DNA from: Phallusia mammillata
Taxonomy: Eukaryota; Chordata; Ascidiacea; Phlebobranchia; Ascidiidae
Length of the DNA: 64,000 nt
Direction of reading: 5' to 3'
NCBI GenBank assembly: GCA_003260075.1
Contig: QLIY01000641.1
Coordinates: forward strand, 1 to 64,000
The notes below the pieces were generated by a model. That model did not search any database. It saw only the letters and a list, made by a program, of their open reading frames with translations, and was not told the DNA's origin. Positions 1 through 10,532 of the stretch are shown here, piece by piece. Position 1 is the first letter of the stretch; every line of letters begins with the position of its first letter. A program made the translations under genes and the position numbers.

Positions 1-911
1 CCCGATAATGAAAAGATTTTTCCAAGATGGGAGATTTTGGCCCGAAACACACTCCAACGCGGTTTTGCTGCCACCCACCACCAGTTTTTAAATGATTTCT
101 TCCAGGATCTAAATGCAGATGAATTATCTAATGACCGAAACTTCCAGGCTTTTGTTTTACTTCAATTTGAAATCGCGAGAAGGCCGGATTTCACACACAA
201 TGGCGAATCAATACAGGAAAATAGGCTAAATAGGAGTGAGGTTGATGAGGGAATACATATTGCAATTAGGATCAACGAAAAAAAATATTATGGTTTTATG
301 ACTCAAATGTTCATGGGTGATAGACGGCGGAAATATTACCAGCTTTTGAAGAAGTAAGACGTTAAACTTTGGTACTGGTTTTAAGTTCGTAACTGCTGTT
401 GACTTATATTGTGTTTATCTAAACACGTAGCAGAACACTAAAATAAAGTCATGATTAATTTGTTTTTAAAATTAATAGCTTGTTCCTAACACACGTATTT
501 ATTAGATCAGTGATCGACAACCTCTGGCACGCGTGTCATGGTTGGCATGCTGGGTGGTTTTTCACGGTCAACCAACCGATTTGCGTGTTTATATTGAAGT
601 AACAATTTAACTTGTTACACTTCTTGATTATAGTTTTTATAATGATATTGGCTTAAAATTCAGCCTTACATGCACAAAACACTCTGCTTTCTCTTTATTA
701 TTGATATCTGCTGGCACGAACCACTATTATTAACAAAAATGTTGGCACGCGAGGCCATTAACACATGGAAATAACAAGTAAATTGGCACGCGTCGCCTAA
801 AAGGTTGCCGACCCCTGTATTAGATCTACGAACATAACCATGTACTTTTATTGCAGTCGCGAAGACTTCGAAAGTAAACTTAAACTGGCAGAAAAATTGG
901 TATTTTGGTAA
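1..911 (+). CDS. 3' end of an unrecognised tandem-paralogue gene (copy 1, partial)
   Basis: Two exons are seen: 1-356 (open from the window edge) and 857-911, ending TAA. The donor at 357 (gtaaga) and the acceptor ttgcag at 856 join in matching phase, giving a C-terminus ending EKLVFW. The protein is clearly paralogous to the 3' half of the gene at 2815-8981: both share PRWEIL, GFA, a DRNFQAF block, a FEIARR block and a GDRRR-YYQLL block, and both have the same last-intron phase. The final exon is shorter than in the second copy. I do not recognise the family; there is no signal peptide or membrane segment, so a cytoplasmic or nuclear protein is likely. A 310-bp hAT element sits in the intron (508-817). 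Reading through the donor would add only a stop codon after KK. The 5' part lies outside the window. Confidence 0.6.
508..817. mobile_element. hAT-type element, 310 bp, non-autonomous
   Basis: The ends read cagtgatcgacaacc and ggttgccgacccctg, an imperfect terminal inverted repeat of the CAGGGGTCGGCAACC type known for hAT elements. It is flanked by perfect 8-bp target duplications, tattagat at 500-507 and 818-825. The element lies in the last intron of the first tandem paralogue. Its minus-strand reading frame is a fragment with no transposase catalytic region. A related fragment sits near 58199-58345. Confidence 0.85.
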
Positions 912-2814
912 ATGCCACACACAAAAAACTTGGTTCCGATGAAGTGTGGCTGCCCCTCGCCACTTTCAAACGCAGACATCTTGTAAAAAATCAGTGATTT
1001 CAAACATTTCGTACTCGTCGCACATATTTGAACGATTTTATTATTTACAAAAACGTGTGTTTGGGCTTTTGCCCTAATTATTTCTTAACTCTAGTTCACG
1101 TGTTTGTGCATTTAGTGGCCACACTGTATTGTAGCTTCTCTTGTAAGTTTGCCTAATCTGATCTTATAGTTCATTTGACACAAGTTACCAATCTAAAATT
1201 TATGCTGTTAGCCTATATGTCATGTAAATCAGCGGTTAAGTCTTGCACTTGACCACTGTTTTGCATACAATGCGCTTATGTTTATGTGAATTTTTATTGG
1301 CGCGTTTGATATAAATTTTCTTCTGCTTGGAAGTAGACCACGGTTGTAAATTGTGTGTTTTAGTTTTTTAGCCCAGTACTATTATGCACATATATTTTAA
1401 CTGACTTGTTTTAATTAAACTTATCAAAGGTTTGTAACTGTATTCATGTATTTTCGCATATATCAATATACAGGATGTATTTCGATTTTCTCGTGCTTTA
1501 AAAATTATGATTATGCCTTGGATTTTTTTCTCATGCTCTATGCTTTTGATTAATGGATCTATTCACTTTTACTGTACTGAAAAGCTCTTTGAATGAAACA
1601 TTGCACAAGTAAACCAGGATGTTTGCAAAAATGCGGCATCCCATTGCTGACCTGCAAGAGCACTAGGCCTATATTATCTTCGATTACACATCCACGGCCG
1701 ATATAAATGTACAACTGTCAAAGTCTCGTTGCGAATAATCCAGTCTACTTTTTTTCTCACCGGTATTGCGTTCAGCTGGTGTATTCAGCGCAAGAAAACG
1801 GCATAGCGCTAAAGCTTCGTCGGCCTTCAAGCGCTATCGTGACGGTAGAGCTACTTACACGATACGTTATTCCTGATCCAAAAGTGCTTAATTTTCGATA
1901 GGTGGCGTAAAGAGCTGAATTATTTATTTAGCGGCTTTAAATGGGTTGATTTGGGAAATATTTACATAAAACTTTTACATTAGTAACTAATTTTTGGGTT
2001 AGTTTTATTGAATTTTAAGTGCTAATACCTTACCCCGACCCTAATAGCCCTAAACGTTAGCATTTTTTGAGATATACCGTTTTGAAAAGTAAGCACTTTT
2101 GGATCAGGAATAACGTATGGTGTTAGTAGCTCTACCTATCGTGACAGGAAACATCGACATGCTTGGATAAGCCCGTTCAACCATGGCAAGTCTGCGTATT
2201 TGCGCGGAAGTGAGGAGAACAGACACAACACAGACTGCTGTAAAGCATAGCAACACAGCAAGTTATCAGGTACATTTGAGGTGTTAGTTATCGAATAGTT
2301 TGAGTTATGTTCTGTTTACTGGGTTTTTCACCTTGTTGTATGTCTTATACTTTTCAAGCTATACGGCTACAAAAGTTACATGATTCATGTTCATGTTCAT
2401 GCTAACCTTTGCCTACTTGAGGAAAAAGTAAAGGCATAAAATGCTTGTGCTGTTTTAAAGATTAGAGATTAACACTTCTGCTGCTGAATGGATTTTTTTA
2501 AACAACTGTACGTGATCGTCATGTACAGTAAGTTCGTTTGGTACCTGGAGTATTCATTGCTGTCAAAACGGTATTTGAAGCAACTTATGTATACAGCGGT
2601 TTCTGTAAGCGAATTGTTCGTTTTGATCTTGCAAGATGAGCTTGGGTGCACTGTGTGTCTGATTTTTGCTTCCGGCAAGTTTTTGTACAGGCGCGAGTTT
2701 ACAAACCTAAATTCAACTACATGTTACATTTGTTGTTATACTTTGTACACCAAAGCATGTAAAATCAGAAAAAAAGTTTGGTAATTGGCCATTTTGGCCG
2801 AAAATTTCGAAGTA
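912..2814. other. Intergenic, with a block repeated at 3738-4640
   Basis: No gene is supported. About 945-1700 is a diverged copy (roughly 10% different by eye, with indels) of 3738-4640, starting at a shared segment near cgccacttt and running through a shared ggccacactgtattgtagc block. It lies just 3' of paralogue 1. A short palindrome-like pair (aataacgtatc / gatacgttattc with a shared tcctgatccaaaagtgctta) occurs at 1859-2118, so part of this stretch is also an inverted repeat. The reading frame at 2488-2784 has no homology I know and is not called. Confidence 0.5.
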
Positions 2815-4205
2815 ATGGCTGACGACGAGCTTGTCAAGAAAGTTGGTGAGATAACTTTGGAACAACGTGATTGTTACAAGCTGTTTGTTGACAGAATTGT
2901 AAGTACTTCATATTGGAATACGACTTTTTTGGCCACAACTTTTTACCTTCAGATTTAGTTTATCTCACATTTTTGTATCCAAGTGTGTTTTGGGGGTTCC
3001 TTGAGTTGCTGCGTTGCAACACGATGTCACCAATAAACAACGGCATTTTGGAGTTTTATTGCAAACTAATTGGCAATGTGGGTGAATACGAGCATTTCTT
3101 GCACTCGACGAGAGAGAAAGAAAAAAAGGCAATCCGTATGGTTCATTGTATTGAGCGAGACCGCAAAAACCTTGCGTGCGTATTGAGAGAAACTCAAACT
3201 TTTGCTGCACAGGTCATTTTTTATCATGACAGGCGCCTTAACGTCACATTTACAAACCAGCAAAAGTATATTTTGCGTTATAACCATCCACAACCATTGC
3301 AGTTTTCTTGAAAACTGTTTTTATTCATCAGTATGATCCGAAACTTGGTCAAGAACACCCTGGACCAAACCGAATAATATATTTCGCTGGTTTTTGCTTA
3401 CAGTGGCAAAGGCAAACGTTATTGCAAAATCATGTAATGATACAATTCACAATTTCAAAATAAAAGATACAATTTTTAGTTACTCCTTGCTTCTTAATTT
3501 TATTCCAATCATTACAAACATATTCGTATATCGTTTTACATTTTTATCAAGAATTTTTAAGTAAAATTGACTAATTTTGCAGGAAATAAAGGAAGTGACA
3601 AACGTATCATGGGACGAATTGCCACTGATCGGAAAAACAAGGTGCATAATTCGAAAGAACGAACTCGACGTAATAAGATTAGCACAACATGGCGGAGACC
3701 CTTTGGTTGCGTTTCATGGTCATCGTCCCCCCCCCCCGGCCCCATCGCCACTTCGAAACGCAGACACCTCGTAAAACATCAGTGATTTCAAACATTTCTT
3801 ACTCGTCACACGTTTTTAAACAATTTTATATTCTACAAAAACATGTATTTGAGCTTTACCCAATTATCTAATCTTTAGTTCATGTGTTTGTGCATTTAGT
3901 GGCCACACTGTATTGTAGCTTCTCTTGCAAGTTTGACTAATCTGATCTTAGGCCATTTGACACAAGTTACCAATCTAAAATTTATGCTGTTAGCGTATAT
4001 GTCATGTAAACCAGCGTTTATGCCTTGCACTTGACTTCTGTTTTGCATACAATGCGCTTATGCTTATGTGAATTTTTTTGGCGTGTTCGATTTTTTTTCT
4101 GATTAGACGTAGAATACGGTTGTAAGTTGTGTGTTTTTTCAGCCCAGAACTTAGATGCACATAAAGTTTAATCGACTTGTTTTAAACATGTTTTGTGACT
4201 TTATT

Positions 4206-4272
<67 letters not shown>

Positions 4273-4432
4273 TATATGTATATATATATATATAGGATGT
4301 ATTGTTAGATTTTCTGATTTGGACTTCGAAATTATGATAATGTCTTGGATTTTTTTGGTTTCTCATGCTATTATAAGCTTACTTTTGGTTTGTGGATCTA
4401 TTTACTTTACTTCACGATATGATCATTAAATA

Positions 4433-4477
<45 letters not shown>

Positions 4478-7400
4478 CGGCACCCCAGAGCATTATAATC
4501 TTCACTTGTACATCCACGCCGGGTGGCACCTAAAAATACACAACTGTCAAAGTCTCATTGGGTTTAAAATAATCCATCAGCACAGTCTACTTTCTTTCTC
4601 GTCGGTATTTCGTTCAGCTGGGTTATTTAGTAGTGATGCACCGAACTCGCCTAAAAAGGTTTAGGCCGAAACCGAATATTTGGCCATAAAACCCAATTTT
4701 CATGGATGTTTTTAACTGAACTGAAATCAAATATGGCACTCCTAAATCACTTTCCCATTGTAACAGCTTTGCTAAACTTTTATTATTTTGCATACAAAGT
4801 GGTTCGTATTTTATGTACAACAATTAGTTAATGTGTCATGTTTCGTATTGACGAAAATGAAATGTTATGCATTAATTCCATGCACACGTAGCAACGAAAG
4901 GAACCCCCTAAACCCCCTACAGACCATCTTTTGTTCATGGCAGACCTCCGAACGTTACATTTACAAAACAGTAAAAGAGTATTTTGCGTTATAACCAACC
5001 ACAACCATTGCAGTTTTCTTGGCTAAAACTGTTTTTATTCATCAGTATGATCCAAAACGTAGTCAAGAAAACCCTACTATAGGCCAGACAGAATCATATA
5101 TTTCGCTGCTCACATAGGTAAAGGCAAACGTTATTGCAAAATTGTGTAGTTTAGAAGATGTAGTATTTAGCTGCTCCTCTAAATTTTATTCCAATTGTCA
5201 CGAACATATTCGAACATTGTGTTACATTTTCATCGGGAATTTTTGAGTAACATTGACTTATTTTGCAGGAAGTAAAGGAAGTGACAAACGTATCATGGGA
5301 CGAATTGCCACTAATTGGAAAAACAAGGTGCATAATTCGAAAGAACGAACTCGACGTAATAAGATTAGCACAACATGGCGGAGACCCTTTGGTTGCGTTT
5401 CATGGTCATCGTCTTGGAGTAAAAATCCTAACCCTTGCTGACACTGTATCGTTTCTTAAAACCGGTTTTGCTGATGTCTACAAAAAGTTTAGCAAACAAC
5501 CTTTGAATGAAATGCAACCAGACGACGAGTTGTTTCAGCAATTCGTTTTCGTAAAAATGTTGAACTATCACAAAAGACTGGATCGATTTTTCGATGTTTG
5601 CGTTTGCGAAGACGAGGATAGTTTGTACAAGATCTGGATGCACACAGCAAGCGGGAAATGCGATATGGAGGTGGCCAAGTAGGTGACAACAAAACCAAGA
5701 TTAACAAACTCTTCTTGGAGATACACCTACAAGTTGTGGTTAAAATAATTAAAGCATATTTATTTCTGGATAATAGCTGGGCTCCAAAAATTGCCTATTC
5801 TGCATTTTTTTCGACCGTAAAAGTCAGTAAACATCAGGTCATCCAGTACTATTACCCCATTGGTCGAAGCACAACTGCAGCATAACCGTCTAAATACTTC
5901 CCACTGAGCACCGGGCATTCGGCATTTTGTGTCCATGTGCAAATCATACCTGACTTTTTGTATCCATGTGCAAATCATAAACTTTTAAAATGGTTTGCCG
6001 ACCCATGCCTAACGTTAACAATTTTTGTTCAGTGTTCTTCCCCCCCCCCAGTAAAAATCCTAACCCTTGCTGACACTGTATCGTTTCTTAAAACCGGATT
6101 TGCTAATGTTTACAAAAAGTTTAACAAACAACTTGTGAGTGAAATGAAACCAGACGACAAATTGTTTCAGCAATTCGTTTTTGTAAAAATGTTGAACTAT
6201 CACAAAAGACTGGATCGTTTTTTCGATGTTTGCGTTTGCGAAGACGAGGATAGTTTGTACAAGATATGGATGCACACGGCAAGCGGGAAATGCGATATGG
6301 AGGTGGCTAAGTAAGTAACAACAAAACCAAGATTAAAAAAATATTCTAGGGGATAAACCTACAAGGTGACGTTTAAATGATTACAGCATGTTTTTTCTGG
6401 AAAATAAGGGAACTCCAAACATAGCCTCCCAAAATCTAAAATTTGGTTAACCTTTGTGGTCAGTAGCCTAAACATCAGGTCATGCGGTACTGTTACTTTT
6501 TGGTGGAAGCACAGCTACAGCAATACCGTCTAAAATCTAAATTCTTTCCACTGAATTTGTTTTATGATCAATGATAAAACCGGCATGCGGGGCATTCAGG
6601 ATTTTGTGTCGATGCGAAATTCCTACCGGACTTGAACAGGTAAAATGATTTGCCGACCCATGCTTAACGTGAGACTTTAATTTTCAGTGTTCTTCGGATG
6701 AATCACGAGAGCATGACTGTGCGAGAGAAAGATGTAGAATTCAGAAGATCCTACACCAAACCTGCAAAAGTATTCGTTCTGTCTCCTCATCCCCCCCCCC
6801 GTATGAATCACGAGAGCATGGTTGTGCGAGAGAAAGATGTAGAATTCAGAAGATCCTACACCAAACCAGCTAAAGTATTCTTTCCGGTTTCTCATAATTG
6901 TTGTAAAGTATTTATTTAGGCCAAAATAAAGAGCATGTGTTGGTATTAACTGTTCTTGGTCCATTCTTCACGTTACGAATTCATTCAAAGTAAAATAGAT
7001 TTTGCTCTATAACAACCATGGCTCATTTCAACGGTTACCTTACAATTACATCAACATGTTTGTAATTGGATCAAAATGTTCGCATAATTGTACCTAAAAT
7101 AATTGTAAATAACCTAAAATAACATAATTGTATCTGTACCTAAAATATCTCGCCTAAGGAACCCTGAAGTTTAAATTACAAGCAAAATTGATTTTTCGTG
7201 CATGTACAGTAAGAAAAGAATGCACCCAAGCAAGCAATGGGTAACTAATATACTTTATGGTTTTTCATAGAACGTATTAAGGTTAAAACAATTCGGATAC
7301 CACAACACGACGGTTAGGTTGGGATGTAAACCACAAAAAATGTTGTTTTTTATTTTGACAGGAAACTTGGCAGATGGGCGACAAAAAAGGGAGCGACCTA

Positions 7401-8981
7401 AGTCAGAAGTTAACTGATTTGGCAAAACCAGAAACTAAAACCAAACTTACCTTCACCATCGGAGACAAAAGCATTTTTAAAATCAACTGGAAAGGTGAAG
7501 GTAATGGAACTATAACTTTTGACCCTGATGAGGAAAAAATGTCCCCCAGGTGGGAGATTTTAAGTCAAAAAACTCTTAAACACGGGTTCGCCACAGTTTA
7601 CAACAACTATATGAACAACCCACTGGGAGATACAGATGCAAACGTATTAGCCAGCGACCGAAACTTTCAGGCTTTTATTCTGCTTCAATTTGAAATCGCG
7701 AGAAGGTCGGAGTCCAGTTGTACCCCCCCCCCGACCTTTGACCCCGACGAGGAAAAAATGTCCCCCAGGTGGGAGATTTTAAGCAGAAAAACTCTCAAAC
7801 ACGGGTTTGCTACAACTTATAACAACTATATGAATAACCCACTCGGAGATACAGAAACGAATGTATTATCCAGCGACCGAAACTTTCAGGCTTTTGTTCT
7901 GCTACAATTTGAAATCGCGAGAAGGTCGGAGTCAAGTAGTCCCGAAAATGGCTTAAAAAGAGATGAAATTCAAAAAGGAGTTAACACTGCTGTTAAGATT
8001 GACAAGCAAAAGTATTACGAGTACATGACAAAGATGTTTATGGGAGACAGGCGACGAGAATATTATCAGCTTTTATTAGGGTAAGATGCTGTGCTTTTGC
8101 TTTGAAAAACGTTGGCTTCAAATTCCAATTGTTATGGTTGAAATGTAATTTGACGCCACGACGGGTGGCTGTAGACATTCTGAACTATTCTAATTTGCCC
8201 CCCCCCCAGATGAAATTCAAAAAGGAGTTAACACTGCTGTTAAGATTGACAAGCAGAAATATTACGAGTACATGACAAAGATGTTTATGGGAGACAGACG
8301 ACGGGAATATTATCAGCTTTTATTGGGGTAAGAAGTTGTGCTGTTGCTTTGGAAAACGTTGCCTTCAAATTCCAATTGTTATGCGGTTTAAATGTAATTT
8401 GACGCCACGACGGGTGGCTTTAGACATTTTGAACTATTCTCATTTTAAGGTTTTGATACGCTACAGGGGTGCATAAAATGGTTACAAGTCCTAAACAGAC
8501 TCAAAAATGCCCAATCGGTTTTCTTAAATCCAAAAGTACGCCCGGTCCCAACACAAATTGTTTTAAAAATATTACCCAAATTAGGCCTCAAATTTCGATT
8601 CACCAACATAAACACAAAAATGGTCAAGTGTGAAGCGAGGCCCGAAATCTGGCCGGTTTATTAAAACTTAGAAGCAAAGAGCCCGACCTGGCCTACAATT
8701 TTGACCGTTGAAACGTTTTGGTGAGGCAAATCTTACATATTGTATAACAATTGTGCTGAAAAATCCAGCAGCTGTGACTAAAGCTTTGTTCTCTAATGTT
8801 TGCTGATACATGATTTGTTTGAGCTTCTCGCTTTTTTCAGTAATATCTATTTGATTTTAGTCGTTTCATCTTTGAAGAAAGACTAAAGAGAGCAGAAAAA
8901 GACATTGATGGAAAAACAACCTCATCGAAAGAAGTACAAAATCCTGAATCGTTGGTGCCCTTAGAGCTACAAAGTGTATAG
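2815..8981 (+). CDS. Unrecognised two-domain protein (tandem copy 2)
   Basis: Exons joined by phase: 2815-2898 (ATG), 3006-3212, 5269-5678, 6688-6769 (or its duplicate ending at 6874), 7362 to about 8080 with internal duplications, and 8861-8981 (TAG). The collapsed protein is near 470 residues. No signal peptide or membrane span is seen and the family is unknown to me. The middle (TGFADVYKKF ... FQQFVF) and the 3' part (HGFATVYNNY ... FQAFILLQFE) look like two diverged copies of one domain. The acceptor at 3005 is the least certain. The exon at 6688 could also read through to TAG at 6919 with AATAAA at 6923, splitting this into two genes. I prefer splicing after the lysine at 6769 or 6874, because duplicate copies diverge sharply just past that donor and the join to 7362 is in phase. 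Pieces 3583-3726, 6051-6310, 6803-6874, 7735-7935 and 8208-8327 are second copies of exon sequence beside C-run gaps. Confidence 0.6.
3240..5411 (+). repeat. Duplicated intron-exon block around a C run (3727-3737)
   Basis: The block 3240-3726 (intron plus the first 144 bases of exon 3) recurs at about 4950-5411. The exon part differs at only about four positions, the intron at many more. Between them lies 3738-4640, a copy of the 945-1700 intergenic block, so the second haplotype contig seems to lack exons 1 and 2. Two longer C runs, 4207-4272 (66) and 4435-4473 (39), fall inside and replace stretches that are ordinary sequence in the 945-1700 copy. Confidence 0.75.
5418..6695 (+). repeat. 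Tandem duplicate of exon plus intron across a C run (6040-6049)
   Basis: 5418-6039 and 6050-6695 are copies. They carry the exon that starts VKILTL and the following intron up to the next acceptor. Exon divergence is about 5%; the intron has more changes and indels. Both copies have usable donors (gtaggt in the first, gtaagt in the second). The left copy stops exactly at cagtgttcttc, where the right copy continues into the next exon. Confidence 0.85.
6698..6895 (+). repeat. Duplicate of a short exon across a C run (6791-6800)
   Basis: 6698-6790 and 6803-6895 are copies of the exon beginning MNHESM. The copies are nearly identical up to the proposed donor (aaa|gtattc) and then diverge, which supports an intron starting there. 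Confidence 0.8.
7518..7935 (+). repeat. In-exon duplicate across a C run (7723-7732)
   Basis: 7518-7722 and 7735-7935 are copies of one coding segment. Read through, the C run would encode a few prolines and keep frame, giving an artificial internal repeat in the protein. Paralogue 1 has a single copy of this segment. Confidence 0.85.
7961..8446 (+). repeat. Duplicate of exon end and intron across a C run (8198-8207)
   Basis: 7961-8197 and 8208-8446 are copies. Both contain the segment ending GDRRREYYQLLLG and the same donor (gtaaga). Only one can belong to a functional transcript unless exons repeat. Confidence 0.85.
8490..8710. repeat. Interspersed repeat rich in gcccgaaa-like words
   Basis: Related stretches, with recurring aggcccgaaatc and attaggcc words, lie near 17385-17480, 30945-31130, 42955-43325 and 49070-49215. 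This looks like a dispersed, decayed element, here in the last intron of the tandem gene. The boundaries are approximate. Confidence 0.5.
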
Positions 8982-9878
8982 ATCATTTCTGCTATATTGC
9001 CATAATAATGTACAGTTGAGAACTTTTTCTATTTTCAAACAAGTTGTTTGTTGCATAATGGACATAAATTAGGGCATATATCCATTCCATTCCATAACTT
9101 GCCAAACTGCTTTACACACTTCTTTGGTGAACTCGTTAGCATCACCAAGTGACCAAGACTTGTTGCACCAACCACAAAAATGCTAACATTCCAACTCTAT
9201 TGTGGCCAGTGGGTATGGGTTTCTAATCTAACCCCATAGAACTCAAATACTTTACATTTAACTCAAATACTAACAGGGGATAAACATTATGAAATGAGCT
9301 TGTTTATTCTATTTTGTAAAATAAAAGTTTATGTTGTGTTGTGATGTAAAACATATTGCAGTAGATATTGATTAAATGTAGTATGTCGTATTTCGCGTTT
9401 TTGTATTTTATTTCTGTCGTCAAACGACGTTAATACTGTGTTTGTGATTATAGTTCCATACATGTTGCACTGCGAATCTGCAAATAAAACAAATTTATCA
9501 GTTTAGCACGTTAGAAAGCATATGAACTAGAATCAGCACTTAATTAAGAAATGATCAAGTGTTAAAAAAACTTTAAGCTGACAAAATTATAGCCTTAAAA
9601 TATTGTTGTTGTATTCTCTTAACTAAGCTAACGCCCAGTCATAAACGCTGCAGTTTCAAAAAGACAACCATCAGCATATTTGGAAGCGGCATCTTATAAC
9701 GTGACCGGCAAAATCCCAAACCAGACTAATCGATCACGGACGGTGGCAACGAGTCAAAATTTCCATTAATTTTAGAAATTCGCAAACGGTTGACATTACA
9801 TTTTAACGACTGTATGTCGCGTGACATTTTCCATACGAAGTCCGTCAACGTGTCATTTAGCCCGGCTTGCTTGCTTGT

Positions 9879-9977
<99 letters not shown>

Positions 9978-10532
9978 TTGCATCAATTTGCTGCGCTGTT
10001 TTGAAGTTGTATACGGGACCTTTTCTTGTTAACTATTTGCAAAGCGCCCTTTGCTGTATATAGTGGCAAGGAGCTTTCTTATTTAGCTAATTTAAGATAG
10101 CCTTGTAGAAATAAGTTTTACTATAGTTGCAAAGTAGGGACTACAATTGTAGCACCATCCCGTTTTACTGTTTTTAAACGGTTAAATTTCTTTCTGTTCT
10201 GTTTCATAACAACAGTTTTATTTGCAGTGTAATATCTTTACTTAAACAATTTTTAAATTTGAGCATCTATTTTGGATTAATGTTTATTGCTTTTCTTGGA
10301 CTTTGCGGCTACAATTTCTTGAGACTAGAAAAAACATTTTTTGCCTCAAGTTTTCCTTATCTATACACTTAACAGTTGAATAAACATACGTAAAAGTGGC
10401 TACCATCATTATTAAAAGCTTCAGTTGCCACTGTCTGGAATTGTTTATTTGTTGGGCTTATACTTTTAATCTTGAAACAACTTTTACATTAGGTTTTGTA
10501 GCTTTCACTAGCCGCCAAATCATAGGGTAGTA
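8982..10532. other. Intergenic, with a 97-base C run (9881-9977)
   Basis: No gene is seen. AATAAA at 9320-9325 could end the upstream gene. The 97-C run has no flanking duplicate and is best read as a sized gap. The proline and glycine runs that it creates in reading frames are not proteins. The last part (10380-10532) is the probable promoter side of the lectin gene; I see no clear core-promoter motif. Confidence 0.55.

Noticed and set aside
2488..2784. 98-residue plus-strand frame upstream of the tandem gene
   Set aside because: There is no homology or splice support, and the ATG exon at 2815 begins just after it.
4151..4366. Poly-glycine or poly-proline reading frames over the C and G runs (also near 9726-10063, 31708-32028, 33326-33692)
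   Set aside because: They exist only because a homopolymer run is open in all frames. The runs behave as gap filler and nothing around them looks coding.
6698..6919. Stop at 6919 with AATAAA at 6923 as the end of a separate gene
   Set aside because: It is possible, but the two duplicate copies diverge sharply right after aaa|gtattc, and an in-phase join to 7362 exists. I kept a single-gene model and state the alternative there.
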